From Bradyrhizobium sp. CCBAU 051011 (GTDB taxonomy: Bacteria > Pseudomonadota > Alphaproteobacteria > Rhizobiales > Xanthobacteraceae): a stretch of 64,000 nucleotides of DNA. Below the pieces are notes generated by a model. The model was not told the DNA's origin. It did not search any database and saw nothing but the letters and a program-made list of their open reading frames with translations. A program made the position numbers and the translations under genes. The stretch lies in contig NZ_CP022222.1 in assembly GCF_009930815.1 (NCBI RefSeq), positions 8,970,501 to 9,034,500 of the forward strand, in the 5' to 3' direction. Positions 9,342-18,226 of the stretch are shown in pieces (the first letter of the stretch is position 1; each line of letters starts with the position of its first letter).

Positions 9342-9797
9342 TTATGCCTTTGGCTTGCAATGCATCAGACCGGTCCGGCGGCAGCTTGCCACCACCTCGC
9401 CGCGCTGATTGGTCATGGTGTGCTCGAACTCCACTATGCCCTGGTTCGGGCGCGACTTGCTCTCGCGTTTGGAAATGATCTTGGTGTGCGCCTTCAGCGT
9501 ATCGCCGTGGAACACCGGCTTGGGAAACTTGACGTCGGTCATCCCGAGATTGCCGATCGTGGTGCCGAGCGTCGTGTCGTAGACGCTCATGCCGATCATG
9601 ATGCCGAGCGTATAGATGCTGTTGAACAGTCGCTGGCCGAATTCGGTATTTTCGGCGAAATGCGCGTCGATATGCAGCGGCTGCGGGTTCATGGTCAACA
9701 GGCTGAACATCGTGTTGTCCATTTCGGTGACGGTGCGGCTGAACTCATGATGGAATTCACGGCCGACCTCGAACTCCTCAAAATACAAACCGGCCAT
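9342..9797 (-). CDS. MaoC-family hot-dog (R)-hydratase
   Basis: A 151-residue single hot-dog protein: GLYFEEFEVGREF at the start, then the hydratase motif region with MNPQPLHIDAHFAEN and LFNSIYTLGIMIG. The Asp/His pair in that region fits an enoyl-CoA hydratase. It likely hydrates an unsaturated acyl-CoA before cleavage by the downstream CitE-like lyase. The ATG at 9797 shares one base with the stop of the enoyl-CoA hydratase gene (TGATG), so I prefer it over a GTG one codon earlier. The short length excludes the double hot-dog eukaryotic type. Confidence 0.88.
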   Translation of the reverse strand: MAGLYFEEFEVGREFHHEFSRTVTEMDNTMFSLLTMNPQPLHIDAHFAENTEFGQRLFNSIYTLGIMIGMSVYDTTLGTTIGNLGMTDVKFPKPVFHGDTLKAHTKIISKRESKSRPNQGIVEFEHTMTNQRGEVVASCRRTGLMHCKPKA

Positions 9798-10570
9798 CAC
9801 CGCCCCCTGTAATTTGGCGTTCGCTTTTCGACGAACGCATTCAGCCCTTCCTGACAGTCCTCGGTCGTCGCGACAAGCGCAAAGCTCTCGGCAGCATTCT
9901 CGACCGAGCGGCGGAAATCGGCGTCGACCGCCCGCATGAAGGCATCACGCCCGATCTTCATCACGATCGGTGATTTGGCGGCGAGCTTTCGCGCGATTTC
10001 CCGCGCACGCTCAAGCGCCGTCCCCTTTGGCACGATTTCGCTCAAGAGACCCATGCGAAACGCCGTCGCAGCATCGAAAGGCTCGCCCAGAAACAGCGGA
10101 CCGAACGCCTGATGCTTGCCGACCAGCCGCGGCAATTGGACGAAGTGAATGGCCGGGATCAGACCTACATCAATCTCGGGATAGCCAAAGGTACAGGCGC
10201 CGCCAGCAATGATCATGTCGCAGGAAATCGCAATCGTCATGCCCCCGGCGCGCACCGCGCCATCGACGGCGGCGATGGTCGGCTTGCCCATGCGATACTG
10301 CGTATCGTTGAGCGCGAAATACAGCCGCTCGAGGAACTTCTTGGTTTCGATCCCGGGTTTGCCACGGACGATATCCAGATCGAGCCCGGCGCAAAATACC
10401 TTGTGCGCGCTGCCGATGACGACGGCGCGCACCGCTTCGTCTTCTCTCGCTTTCGAAAGCGCCGCCAGCAGCGCATCGATCAGGTCCATGCTGAGCGCAT
10501 TGACTGGCGGGCGGTCCAGCATGATCTCGGCAATATTGCTCGTGACGGAATAACGAACGAGATCGCTCAT
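9797..10570 (-). CDS. Enoyl-CoA hydratase/isomerase family protein
   Basis: A 257-residue crotonase-fold protein. The oxyanion-hole segments are visible as AHKVFCAGLDLDIV (about 55-68) and VDGAVRAGGMTIAISCDMIIAG (about 95-118). It acts on acyl-CoA thioesters as hydratase, isomerase or hydrolase. The segment around FGYPEIDVGLIPA lacks the usual pair of glutamates of classical hydratases at both positions, so isomerase or hydrolase activity is possible. Its ATG overlaps the stop of the CoA transferase gene by four bases and its stop touches the MaoC start, showing a tightly coupled operon. Confidence 0.88.
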   Translation of the reverse strand: MSDLVRYSVTSNIAEIMLDRPPVNALSMDLIDALLAALSKAREDEAVRAVVIGSAHKVFCAGLDLDIVRGKPGIETKKFLERLYFALNDTQYRMGKPTIAAVDGAVRAGGMTIAISCDMIIAGGACTFGYPEIDVGLIPAIHFVQLPRLVGKHQAFGPLFLGEPFDAATAFRMGLLSEIVPKGTALERAREIARKLAAKSPIVMKIGRDAFMRAVDADFRRSVENAAESFALVATTEDCQEGLNAFVEKRTPNYRGR

Positions 10571-11781
10571 GCTTTGCCTCCCTTGGCCTGACGCACCGCG
10601 CCAGCCTTGACCAGATCGTCGATGGCGCCGCGCTCGAAACCGGCTTCGAGCAGCACCTCAACACTGTCATGGCCTATATCAGGTGCGGGGCACAAGTCAT
10701 CCTCCGAGAAGCTTGCAATGCCCGGCGTCCGCGGTGAGTACACCGGCCCCACGCCCGGCGTATCCTGGCATACCGCAGCCCGCGTCGCCTCGACATGAAC
10801 GTTGCGCAGCCATTCCCCGGGATCGAGAATCCGTTCAGCAATGAGATCGGCCGCATGCAGCCGCGATAGCCAGACATCCGTCGGCTGCGTCGCAAACACC
10901 TCCCGCAACTGCGGGATCAGCGCATCCACAGCATCCGCGCGCCGCGCAAAATCGGCAAACCGCGGATCGCTGGCGAGATCCTCGCGACCGATTGCCGAGC
11001 ATAGCCGCTTGTATTGCGGCTCATTCACCAGCGTGACCATCATCCAGCCATCGGCCGTCTGATAGGCGCCCGCCGGAACGTTCAGCGCACGCGGCGCACC
11101 ACCCTCCAGAATATGTTCGGCGACCTTGTGGCCGAGCAGTGCAGAGGTCGATTGGCAAAGATTGACGTCGATCCAGCGCCCGGTGCCGACGGTTGCGCGC
11201 GCGAACAACGTGGTCGCGATGGCCTGGAAGCCGTAGACGCCGGTGACGACGTCGGAGATCGTGGTGCCGGCCCGGTGTGGGGTGCCGTCGTTGCCGACAT
11301 TGATCGATACAAAGCCGGAGAAGGCCTGTGCCACGGAATCAGAGCCGGGCCGTTTCGAATAAGGGCCACTCTGCCCAAACGCACTGACCGAGAGATAGAT
11401 CAGCCCCGGATTGTCGCGCGACAATTCCTCGTAGCCAATGCCGAGCCGCGCGGCGACGCCCGGCCGAAAGCCTTCGATCAGCACGTCGCACTCGCTCGCT
11501 AGCCTTCGGGCGATGGCGACCCCGTCCTTGTGTTTCATGTCGAGGCAAAGGCTGCGTTTGCCGCGGTTATAGACCGCCGACAGCGTCGTATGGCTTCCAT
11601 AGGTCGTGCCAAGAAACCGCGACCAGTCGCCCTCCGGCGGTTCGACCTTGATGACGTCGGCCCCGTACACGCCAAGCAGCATCGCGCAATAGGGCGAGGC
11701 GATGCCCTGCCCGAAATCCAGCACGCGCAGGCCGCGATACGGCGCCTCATGCGTCGGCGATAGCTTGCGTTCGATGGTCAT
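10567..11781 (-). CDS. CaiB/BaiF (class III) CoA transferase
   Basis: A 404-residue class III CoA transferase: LRVLDFGQGIASPYCAMLLG at the N-terminus, ADVIKVEPPEGD, SLCLDMKHKDG and the probable catalytic Asp in KRPGSDSVAQAFSG. Such enzymes move CoA between carboxylic acids through a glutamyl/aspartyl thioester, usually from succinyl-CoA. It lies 27 bp after the LivF-type ATPase and overlaps the crotonase gene, linking import to activation of the imported acid. The acceptor is unknown. With the MaoC hydratase and CitE lyase it resembles itaconate/mesaconate or methylmalyl-CoA modules. Confidence 0.9.
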   Translation of the reverse strand: MTIERKLSPTHEAPYRGLRVLDFGQGIASPYCAMLLGVYGADVIKVEPPEGDWSRFLGTTYGSHTTLSAVYNRGKRSLCLDMKHKDGVAIARRLASECDVLIEGFRPGVAARLGIGYEELSRDNPGLIYLSVSAFGQSGPYSKRPGSDSVAQAFSGFVSINVGNDGTPHRAGTTISDVVTGVYGFQAIATTLFARATVGTGRWIDVNLCQSTSALLGHKVAEHILEGGAPRALNVPAGAYQTADGWMMVTLVNEPQYKRLCSAIGREDLASDPRFADFARRADAVDALIPQLREVFATQPTDVWLSRLHAADLIAERILDPGEWLRNVHVEATRAAVCQDTPGVGPVYSPRTPGIASFSEDDLCPAPDIGHDSVEVLLEAGFERGAIDDLVKAGAVRQAKGGKA

Positions 11782-11808
11782 CTCGTCCCCCCGGAGTCGG
11801 CCCGAAAG

Positions 11809-12525
11809 CTACAGCGCGAGATAGCGCTGACGAATGTTTTCGTTGGCTTTCAGCTCGTCGATCCCGGAGGTGTAGACGATCTGCCCCTTGTCGATAACCG
11901 TCGCGTGGCTCGCAAGGCCAAGGCAAAAATGCATGTTCTGTTCGGCGATCAGCACGGTAGCGCCGGTGCCGCGGAGTTGTCGCAGCAATTCGCCGATCCG
12001 CTGCACGATGATCGGCGCCAAGCCCTCGCTCGGCTCGTCCAGGAGCAGTAGAGCCGGATTGCCCATCAGCGTGCGCGCAATCGCCAGCATCTGCTGTTCG
12101 CCGCCGGACAGCCTTCCCGCGATCCGCTGACGCAGCGGCTCCAGCAGCGGAAATACGTCATAGATGCGCCGGATCGGCCATTCGTCCTCGCCGTTCGGTC
12201 CCTTCTTCGCTCCGATGACCAGATTGTCCTCAACGGTATGCTCCGGAAAGATCTGACGATCCTCGGGCACAAAACCGAGACCGGCTCGCGCGATGTGATG
12301 CGGCTTCAGCCCGGAAACAACTCGGCCTTGCAGGGTGACCGTACCGCGGCGGGCGGGAGCCAGACCCATGATCGCTTTCATCGTGGTCGACTTGCCCGCA
12401 CCGTTGCGGCCGAGCAGCGCCATCGTCTCGCCCTGCCGCACAGACAGCCCGACGCCGAACAGGATCTGGCTGGTGCCGTAATAGACGTCGAGGTTCTCGA
12501 CCTGCACCACCGGCTGCGCGCTCAT
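11809..12525 (-). CDS. livF: ABC transporter ATP-binding protein, LivF type
   Basis: A 238-residue ATPase of the branched-chain amino acid transporter class. Walker A is LLGRNGAGKSTT, the signature is RLSGGEQQMLAIARTL and Walker B is LLLLDEPSEGLAP. The ATG at 12525 overlaps the LivG-like stop by four bases (ATGA); the frame is open further upstream but inside livG. It pairs with the LivG-like ATPase to energise the two permeases. The cargo is likely a carboxylic acid degraded by the adjacent CoA enzymes rather than leucine, judging from context. Confidence 0.93.
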   Translation of the reverse strand: MSAQPVVQVENLDVYYGTSQILFGVGLSVRQGETMALLGRNGAGKSTTMKAIMGLAPARRGTVTLQGRVVSGLKPHHIARAGLGFVPEDRQIFPEHTVEDNLVIGAKKGPNGEDEWPIRRIYDVFPLLEPLRQRIAGRLSGGEQQMLAIARTLMGNPALLLLDEPSEGLAPIIVQRIGELLRQLRGTGATVLIAEQNMHFCLGLASHATVIDKGQIVYTSGIDELKANENIRQRYLAL

Positions 12526-13280
12526 ACGGCGGTTCCGGCGTGATGTTCGGTGCCGAGATAGGCCTCGATCACGGCTTCGTTCCGCCGGATCGCATCCGGC
12601 GCGCCGGTTGCGAGAATGCGCCCGTAGCACAACACCACGATTTCGGGTGCGATCTTGAACACGATGTCCATGTCGTGCTCGATGAACACCACCGTGATCT
12701 TTTGCTTCTCCCAGAGCTCCCTCACCTTGTCGATCATCCGCCAGCGCTCTTCGGTGCCCATCCCGGCAGTGGGCTCGTCGAGCAGCAGCACCTTGGGATC
12801 GAGCACCAGCGCCAGCGCGATATCGAGGAGTTTTTGGTCGCCATGCGACAGCGTCGCCGCAGTTCGGTTTCGCTTGCTGGCCAGTCCCAACAGTTCCATC
12901 GCATGCTCTGCGCGGTCACGCGTCTCGGCCAAAGGAAAGCGACGGTGCAGGACGCCGGCTTTGCGCTGATCGGCGCCCACCGCTGCCAGCATCGTCTCCT
13001 GAACCGTCAGCGACGGAAAGATGCTCGCGACCTGGAACGCGCGGCCGATGCCGTGGCGCACGATCTCCGGCGGCGGACGCCCGGCCAGGTCGACGCCGTT
13101 GAGCAGGATCTGGCCAGCGTCAGGCGTCAGCGCGCCGGTGATCAGGTTGAAGAACGTGCTCTTGCCGGCGCCGTTGGGGCCGATCACGGCGGTGAGCGAA
13201 CCGTCGGCAAAGTCGAGCGTGACATTGTCCGTCGCCTTGACGCCGCCAAACGATTTGGAAAGGGAGCGTATCTCCAGCAT
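12522..13280 (-). CDS. livG: ABC transporter ATP-binding protein, LivG type
   Basis: A 252-residue ATPase. Walker A is VIGPNGAGKSTF, the signature region is ATLSHGDQKLLDIALAL (LSHGD replaces the usual LSGGE/Q) and Walker B is VLLLDEPTAGM. The C-terminal GTEHHAG region is typical of LivG-like subunits. The ATG at 13280 (MLEIRSLSKSFGGV) lies two bases after the LivM stop; a frame extension upstream runs into livM and is not used. Cytoplasmic, with LivF, on the inner face of the membrane. The LSHGD signature is common in this subfamily and is not evidence of inactivity. Confidence 0.93.
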   Translation of the reverse strand: MLEIRSLSKSFGGVKATDNVTLDFADGSLTAVIGPNGAGKSTFFNLITGALTPDAGQILLNGVDLAGRPPPEIVRHGIGRAFQVASIFPSLTVQETMLAAVGADQRKAGVLHRRFPLAETRDRAEHAMELLGLASKRNRTAATLSHGDQKLLDIALALVLDPKVLLLDEPTAGMGTEERWRMIDKVRELWEKQKITVVFIEHDMDIVFKIAPEIVVLCYGRILATGAPDAIRRNEAVIEAYLGTEHHAGTAV

Positions 13281-13282
13281 GG

Positions 13283-14302
13283 CTACTTCCCGCGACCATC
13301 GCGGCGTTGCGCGTACCATTCAACGACGAAATCCATCAGGCCCTTCCGCAAGCCAATCGCGAAGAACAGGATCACAATCCCCAGCACGAGCCCATGATAT
13401 TCAGTCAGTCGGGTGACGGTGTCGTTGAGGATCAGGAGCAGCACGGTGCCGACCATCGGCCCAAGGAACGTGGTCACGCCGCCGAGCATGTTGATGAAGA
13501 TGCCCTCGCCCGAAATGGTCCAATAGGCGAATTCCGGATAGGCCCCTGAGACGAACAGCGCCATGATGACCCCGCCGGTTGAGGCGAACAGCGCCGCGAG
13601 CACAAAGATCGTCAACTTGGCACGCCAGACATCGATGCCGATGAAGCTCGCACGCGTGGCGTTGTCGCGGATCATGCGCAACGTGTAGCCGAAGGGCGAC
13701 TGCGCGATCTGATGCATCAGGAACAGTCCGATCACCAGCAACGCGCAGCTCGTGACGTAGAGATGCAGATGGTTCGATAGATCAATACCCCAAAACGGCG
13801 GCCGCGGGATGCCGCCGCGCAATCCCTGATCGCCGCCAGTCAGCGATACCCAGGACAGGATGGTCGAGTGGATCAGCATCTGGAACGCCAGCGTCACGAA
13901 GGCGAAATAGATTTCCTTCAGCCGCACACAGATGGCGCCAATGATGAGGGCTGTGACAAACGTGATCGCGAGCGTGGCAACGAAAGCCACCGGGACGGAA
14001 ACGCCGGTCTTCTGCATCATCAAACCGAAGCCGTAGGCACCAAGGCCGAAGAACATGCCATGGCCAAACGAAGTCAGGCCGGTGTAACCGACCAGAAGAT
14101 TGAGTGACGTCGCGAACAGCCCGTAGGCCGCGCAGCGGATCACGAAGTCGAGCAGAAATTTGCTGCTGAAGAGCATCGGCAACAGTGCAAGGATGACAAA
14201 GACCGCCAACGCAATCAGGACATCCCGATTGCGCCGCGTCTTTGCCTGGACGTGAGCGACTTCGAGTGCCTGCGCGCCCTGATCGGCCTGCAGCTCGGTC
14301 AT
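13283..14302 (-). CDS. livM: ABC transporter permease, LivM type
   Basis: A 339-residue permease with about nine to ten hydrophobic helices and the LivM signature NLLVGYTGLTSFGHGMFFGLGAY near residues 68-90. A charged N-terminal cytosolic tail of about 28 residues precedes the first helix. The ATG at 14302 overlaps the LivH stop by four bases. It forms the membrane channel with the LivH-like subunit. Substrate specificity is set by the binding protein. Confidence 0.92.
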   Translation of the reverse strand: MTELQADQGAQALEVAHVQAKTRRNRDVLIALAVFVILALLPMLFSSKFLLDFVIRCAAYGLFATSLNLLVGYTGLTSFGHGMFFGLGAYGFGLMMQKTGVSVPVAFVATLAITFVTALIIGAICVRLKEIYFAFVTLAFQMLIHSTILSWVSLTGGDQGLRGGIPRPPFWGIDLSNHLHLYVTSCALLVIGLFLMHQIAQSPFGYTLRMIRDNATRASFIGIDVWRAKLTIFVLAALFASTGGVIMALFVSGAYPEFAYWTISGEGIFINMLGGVTTFLGPMVGTVLLLILNDTVTRLTEYHGLVLGIVILFFAIGLRKGLMDFVVEWYAQRRDGRGK

Positions 14303-15210
14303 GCGACCTCCTTGCCGAACAGCCCGGTCGGCCGCGATACAAGGACGATCACCATGAACAGGTACATCAGCCCTTCGGTAAACAGCGGGAAGCCGAGCGA
14401 TCCGAAGGAACGGATCATGCCGATCAGCAGTGCCCCGATCAGCGCGCCCAGGATCGAGCCCATGCCGCCGATCACGGTAACGATGAAGGATTCGATCAGG
14501 ACCGAAAATCCCATGCCCGGCGTCAGCGAACGCACTGGCGCGGCCAGCGCCCCGGCCAGGCCCGCCAGCATCCCGCCGAGCGCGAACACCCCGCCATAGA
14601 TCAGGCCGGTGTTGATGCCGAGCGCGGACACCATGCCCGGATTATGCGCCGCCGCCCGGATCACCTTGCCAATTCTTGTGCGCGCCAATCCGAGCCCGAG
14701 CACCGCCGCAGCCGCCAGCGCGACACTGATCAGCAGCAGATAGTATGGCGGCACCACCCCGCCGGCGATGAATAGCGGTGCCACCTGGAACGCCACCGGC
14801 ATGCCCATCGATTTGAATTCGGGGCCCCAGATCATCCGCACGACATCATCGAAGATCAGCACGAAGGCGTAGCAGACGAGAACCTGCATCAACACGTCGG
14901 CGCCATAGACGCGACTCATGAAACCGCGTTCGAATATCAGGCCAAGGATGGCCGTGCCGGCCGCGCCGCACAGCATCGCCAGCGCAAAGCTGCCGGTGAG
15001 CTGATAGGCCGTCATCGCGAAATAGGCGCCGAACATATAGAAGGCGCCGTGGCTAAAGTTGACGACCTTGAGCACACCGAAGATCAGCGTCAGCCCGACG
15101 GCGACGAGGAACAGCAACATGCCGATGATGAAGCCACTGGTGGTTTGCGTCACCAGACAGGCGGAACTGGCGAGACAGCCGGTAAGCGCATCGATATCCA
15201 AGGGAAGCAT
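14299..15210 (-). CDS. livH: ABC transporter permease, LivH type
   Basis: A 303-residue permease with about eight helices and the LivH-type motif ALGINTGLIYGGVFALGGMLAGLAGA (split here only by description; residues about 195-220). It partners LivM in the membrane. It is separated from the binding-protein gene by 89 bp, a little more than the other gaps in the operon, which may reflect mRNA processing that favours binding-protein levels. No separate promoter is evident. Confidence 0.92.
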   Translation of the reverse strand: MLPLDIDALTGCLASSACLVTQTTSGFIIGMLLFLVAVGLTLIFGVLKVVNFSHGAFYMFGAYFAMTAYQLTGSFALAMLCGAAGTAILGLIFERGFMSRVYGADVLMQVLVCYAFVLIFDDVVRMIWGPEFKSMGMPVAFQVAPLFIAGGVVPPYYLLLISVALAAAAVLGLGLARTRIGKVIRAAAHNPGMVSALGINTGLIYGGVFALGGMLAGLAGALAAPVRSLTPGMGFSVLIESFIVTVIGGMGSILGALIGALLIGMIRSFGSLGFPLFTEGLMYLFMVIVLVSRPTGLFGKEVA

Positions 15211-15299
15211 CCATTACGGCACGCCACAATGAACGGCGCGCGAGAAAAACTCCGCAACGAACGAAGGCGGCTCACGCCGCCTCCGTGATCGCCGATCGA

Positions 15300-16559
15300 T
15301 CAGGTGTAACCCTTGCTCTTCTTCCACTCGGCTTCGAGTTCGAAGATCGTCTTCCAGTCGCCTGCCTGAACCTGCGGCACGTAGGGCTCCTGCGGGATCG
15401 TGGTCCCCCAGCCGATCGCATAGCCGACCAGCGTCTGGTCCTCGGCGCGCATGGTGACCGTGCCGTCGGCGCCGAAAGGAGACTTGATCTTCAGGCCGCG
15501 CAGTGCCTCTGCAATCTTCTTGCCGTCGGCCGAATTCGCCTTCTTCGAAGCTTCCGCTAACAGCATGATTGCAGTTGCGTTTTCCCACGACCAGTTGGTG
15601 GGATATTCGTTGTACTTCGCCTTGTAAGCGTCACCCCACGCGGCGTTCTCCGCGGTCGCGGGATAGGTCTTGATGTAGCGGTTACCGGAGTGAATGCCCT
15701 TCGGCAGGTTCTTCACCACGGTCAGCGCGGTGTAGTCGGCCATGTTGACGGCGAAAACTTCCATCTGGCTGAACAGCGCGTAGATGTTTGCCTGATCGAT
15801 ATAGGACGTCAGGTCGCCGCCCCAGAGGCAGGAGTACAGCGCCTGCGGCTTGGCCTGCAGGATTTTCGTCACCACCTCGGTGTAATCTGGCTGGAACAGC
15901 TTTGGCCAGGACTCGCTGATGATCTCGACATCAGGCGCAAAGCGCTTCAGATACGTCACGTATTCGCCGGTGGTGTCGCGGCCATAGGCATAATCGGGCG
16001 AGCAAGTGGCCCATTTCTTCAGGCCCTTGGCTTTCGCGATTGTCGCTGCGTAGCTGCCTCCGACGATCGAGTCGTGCACGCCCTGCCGCGCAGTGCGGAA
16101 TGCGTTGGGGATGTGCTGTTTCGGATCGGCGGTGAGCGACGACGTTTCTGAATTGGTGTGAATGCAGAGCACGCCGAGATCGCGCGCCACTTCATGCACG
16201 GCGAACGCGCCCGACGACGCCTCCGCGTCGATCAGAATTTCGCATCCGTCGGTATTCACCAGTTCTCGCGCGACGCGGGCGGCTTCCTGCGGCTGCCCCT
16301 TGGAATCGCGGATCACCATTTCGATCTGTCGGCCGGCCAGACCGCCGGCAGCATTGACCTTCTCGACTTCCAGCGTCACGCCGTTGCGCGACGAGGTGCC
16401 AAGCTGCGCGACACGTCCGGAGAGAATGGTCGGCATGCCGACCTTGATGGTCTTGGATTGCGCGCGCGCCACCCAGGGCGCCGCGAATGTCACGGCACCG
16501 GCGCCCATCATCGCCAACGTCGCACGTCGGCTCACGCCCGGTTTGCGGGTTCTCGTCAT
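15300..16559 (-). CDS. ABC transporter substrate-binding protein (LivK/amide-type)
   Basis: A 419-residue type I periplasmic binding protein. The N-terminus carries a twin-arginine-like signal (VSRRATLAMMGAG, then a hydrophobic stretch ending ARAQ). The mature part starts KTIKVGMPTILSGRVAQLG, typical of leucine/amide-binding proteins. It is the first gene of the leftward import operon and reads away from a 170-bp spacer with a large palindrome. It captures the substrate in the periplasm for LivHMGF. The ligand is unknown; neighbours point to an organic acid. Confidence 0.9.
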   Translation of the reverse strand: MTRTRKPGVSRRATLAMMGAGAVTFAAPWVARAQSKTIKVGMPTILSGRVAQLGTSSRNGVTLEVEKVNAAGGLAGRQIEMVIRDSKGQPQEAARVARELVNTDGCEILIDAEASSGAFAVHEVARDLGVLCIHTNSETSSLTADPKQHIPNAFRTARQGVHDSIVGGSYAATIAKAKGLKKWATCSPDYAYGRDTTGEYVTYLKRFAPDVEIISESWPKLFQPDYTEVVTKILQAKPQALYSCLWGGDLTSYIDQANIYALFSQMEVFAVNMADYTALTVVKNLPKGIHSGNRYIKTYPATAENAAWGDAYKAKYNEYPTNWSWENATAIMLLAEASKKANSADGKKIAEALRGLKIKSPFGADGTVTMRAEDQTLVGYAIGWGTTIPQEPYVPQVQAGDWKTIFELEAEWKKSKGYT

Positions 16560-16729
16560 TGCTTCCTCCCTTGTGGGTTTGCGTTCCCAAATCCCGGCCG
16601 GAGATCGTGTCGTCTCCGTATGACCCGAGAATTTCAGAGCAAAGGGGGTGACGTCAAGCCAAATATGAATTACGAGTCAGAATTCATATTTGGAGAAGCG
16701 CCCCCGGCAACCGGCCGTTCGAGCTGATA
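16560..16729. promoter_or_regulatory. Divergent promoter region between import and ligase operons
   Basis: A 170-bp spacer between two divergent operons. It must contain both promoters. Its most striking element is a 35-bp palindrome listed separately. The palindrome is nearer the ligase start (36 bp between) than the binding-protein start (99 bp between), so a bound repressor could block the rightward promoter directly and possibly the leftward one. Confidence 0.6.
16659..16693. promoter_or_regulatory. Perfect palindrome, candidate TetR operator
   Basis: CCAAATATGAATT at 16659-16671 is exactly mirrored by AATTCATATTTGG at 16681-16693, with a nine-base spacer. The sequence is AT-rich in a GC-rich region, which makes chance unlikely. 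The ligase operon downstream encodes a TetR-type repressor as its second gene, and TetR proteins bind such dyads, so autoregulation and control of both divergent operons is a reasonable inference. Confidence 0.75.
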
Positions 16730-18226
16730 ATGATCAATCTTTCGAGCTTCATCGCATTTCACGCCCGGCGGACGCCGGACCGCTGTGCGCTGAAATATCG
16801 CGGCGAGGATGTCTCCTATGCCGAATTCGACGACCGTATCCGCCGCGTCGGCGGATGGCTCGCGGCGCGCGGGATCAAGCCCGGCGACGTCGTTGCGGTG
16901 CTGATGAAGAACAGCACGGCGTTTCTCGAGCTGGTGTTCGCGACCAGCCATATCGGCGCGGTGTTTCTGCCGATCAATTATCGCCTGTCCGCCGACGAGG
17001 TCGGTTACATCGTGGGCAATTCCGGCGCGCGCATCCTGATTGCGGATGCGGAGCTTGCGGGCATCGCGGCCGGCGGCGTGCCGGTGATGCTGCTCGATGA
17101 AGCTGCGCAATCCAACGCAACGCATCTTGCGCCCGATATCGCCCCTGCCCCGATGCATGTGAAGCAGCCGCGCGACCTGATGCGGCTGATGTACACGTCA
17201 GGCACGACCGACCGCCCCAAGGGTGTGATGCTCACTTACGAAAATATGTACTGGAAGTCGGCCGACCAGACGCTCGTGCTGGGACTGAACGCGGACACGC
17301 GACTGCTGGTGGTCGGTCCGCTCTACCACGTCGGCGCGCTCGACCTGCCCGGCATTGCAGTGCTTTGGCATGGCGGCATGCTTTCCATCCACCGCAACTT
17401 CGAGCCCGAGCAGGCGCTCGCCGCCATCGACGCGGAGAAACTCAACGCCGCATGGTTTGCCCCGGTGATGACGACCGCGATCCTCACCTGCCCGACCCGC
17501 GACCGTTATAACGTCTCCAGCCTACGCTGGGCGATCGGCGGCGGCGAGAAGACACCAGAAGTTCGCATCCGCGCCTTCTCCGATTATTTCAAAAACGCCC
17601 GCTACATCGACGCCTATGGCCTGACGGAGACCTGCGGCGGCGACACCTTCATGGAAGCCGGCCGCGAGATCGAAAAGATCGGCTCGACCGGTCGCGCCAT
17701 CGCCCATGTTGAGATCGAAATCCGCGACGATGCCGGCAACAGGCTGCCATCAGGCGCAAACGGCGAAATCTGCCTGCGCGGGCCGAAGGTCACGCAAGGC
17801 TACTGGAAAGATCCGGAGAAAACCGCCGCCGCCTTCTTCGGCGACTGGTTTCGTTCTGGCGACATTGGTTATCTCGACGAAGACGGCTTTCTTTATCTGA
17901 CCGACCGCAAGAAGGACATGATCATCTCCGGCGGCGAGAACATCGCTTCGTCCGAAGTCGAGCGCGTCATCTATGAATTGCCGCAGGTGCGCGAAGTCGC
18001 CGTTGTCGGCATGCCGGACGATCGTTGGGGAGAAAAGCCGGTCGCAGTCGTCGTGCTCGGGGATGGCGCCATGCTGGAATTATCCGATCTCACAGATCAT
18101 TGCCGGGCACGCCTCGCCGGCTTCAAGGTGCCGAAGCAACTCATCATCCGCGACAGCCTGCCGCGCAATCCTTCCGGCAAGGTTCTCAAGCGCGTACTGC
18201 GCGCCGAACTGGAATCCCACGCATGA
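16730..18226 (+). CDS. AMP-forming acyl-CoA synthetase/ligase
   Basis: A 498-residue ANL-superfamily ligase. The phosphate-binding loop is MYTSGTTDRPKGVML (about 155-169), followed by the YGLTETCGG motif, the hinge GDIGYLDEDGFLYLTDRKKDMI, and the C-terminal catalytic Lys in RNPSGKVLKR. It activates a carboxylic acid to its CoA thioester through an acyl-adenylate. It is the first gene of the rightward operon and overlaps the TetR gene by four bases. It may activate the acid formed by the monooxygenase encoded three genes later. Chain length or ring preference cannot be read from the sequence. Confidence 0.92.
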   Translation: MINLSSFIAFHARRTPDRCALKYRGEDVSYAEFDDRIRRVGGWLAARGIKPGDVVAVLMKNSTAFLELVFATSHIGAVFLPINYRLSADEVGYIVGNSGARILIADAELAGIAAGGVPVMLLDEAAQSNATHLAPDIAPAPMHVKQPRDLMRLMYTSGTTDRPKGVMLTYENMYWKSADQTLVLGLNADTRLLVVGPLYHVGALDLPGIAVLWHGGMLSIHRNFEPEQALAAIDAEKLNAAWFAPVMTTAILTCPTRDRYNVSSLRWAIGGGEKTPEVRIRAFSDYFKNARYIDAYGLTETCGGDTFMEAGREIEKIGSTGRAIAHVEIEIRDDAGNRLPSGANGEICLRGPKVTQGYWKDPEKTAAAFFGDWFRSGDIGYLDEDGFLYLTDRKKDMIISGGENIASSEVERVIYELPQVREVAVVGMPDDRWGEKPVAVVVLGDGAMLELSDLTDHCRARLAGFKVPKQLIIRDSLPRNPSGKVLKRVLRAELESHA

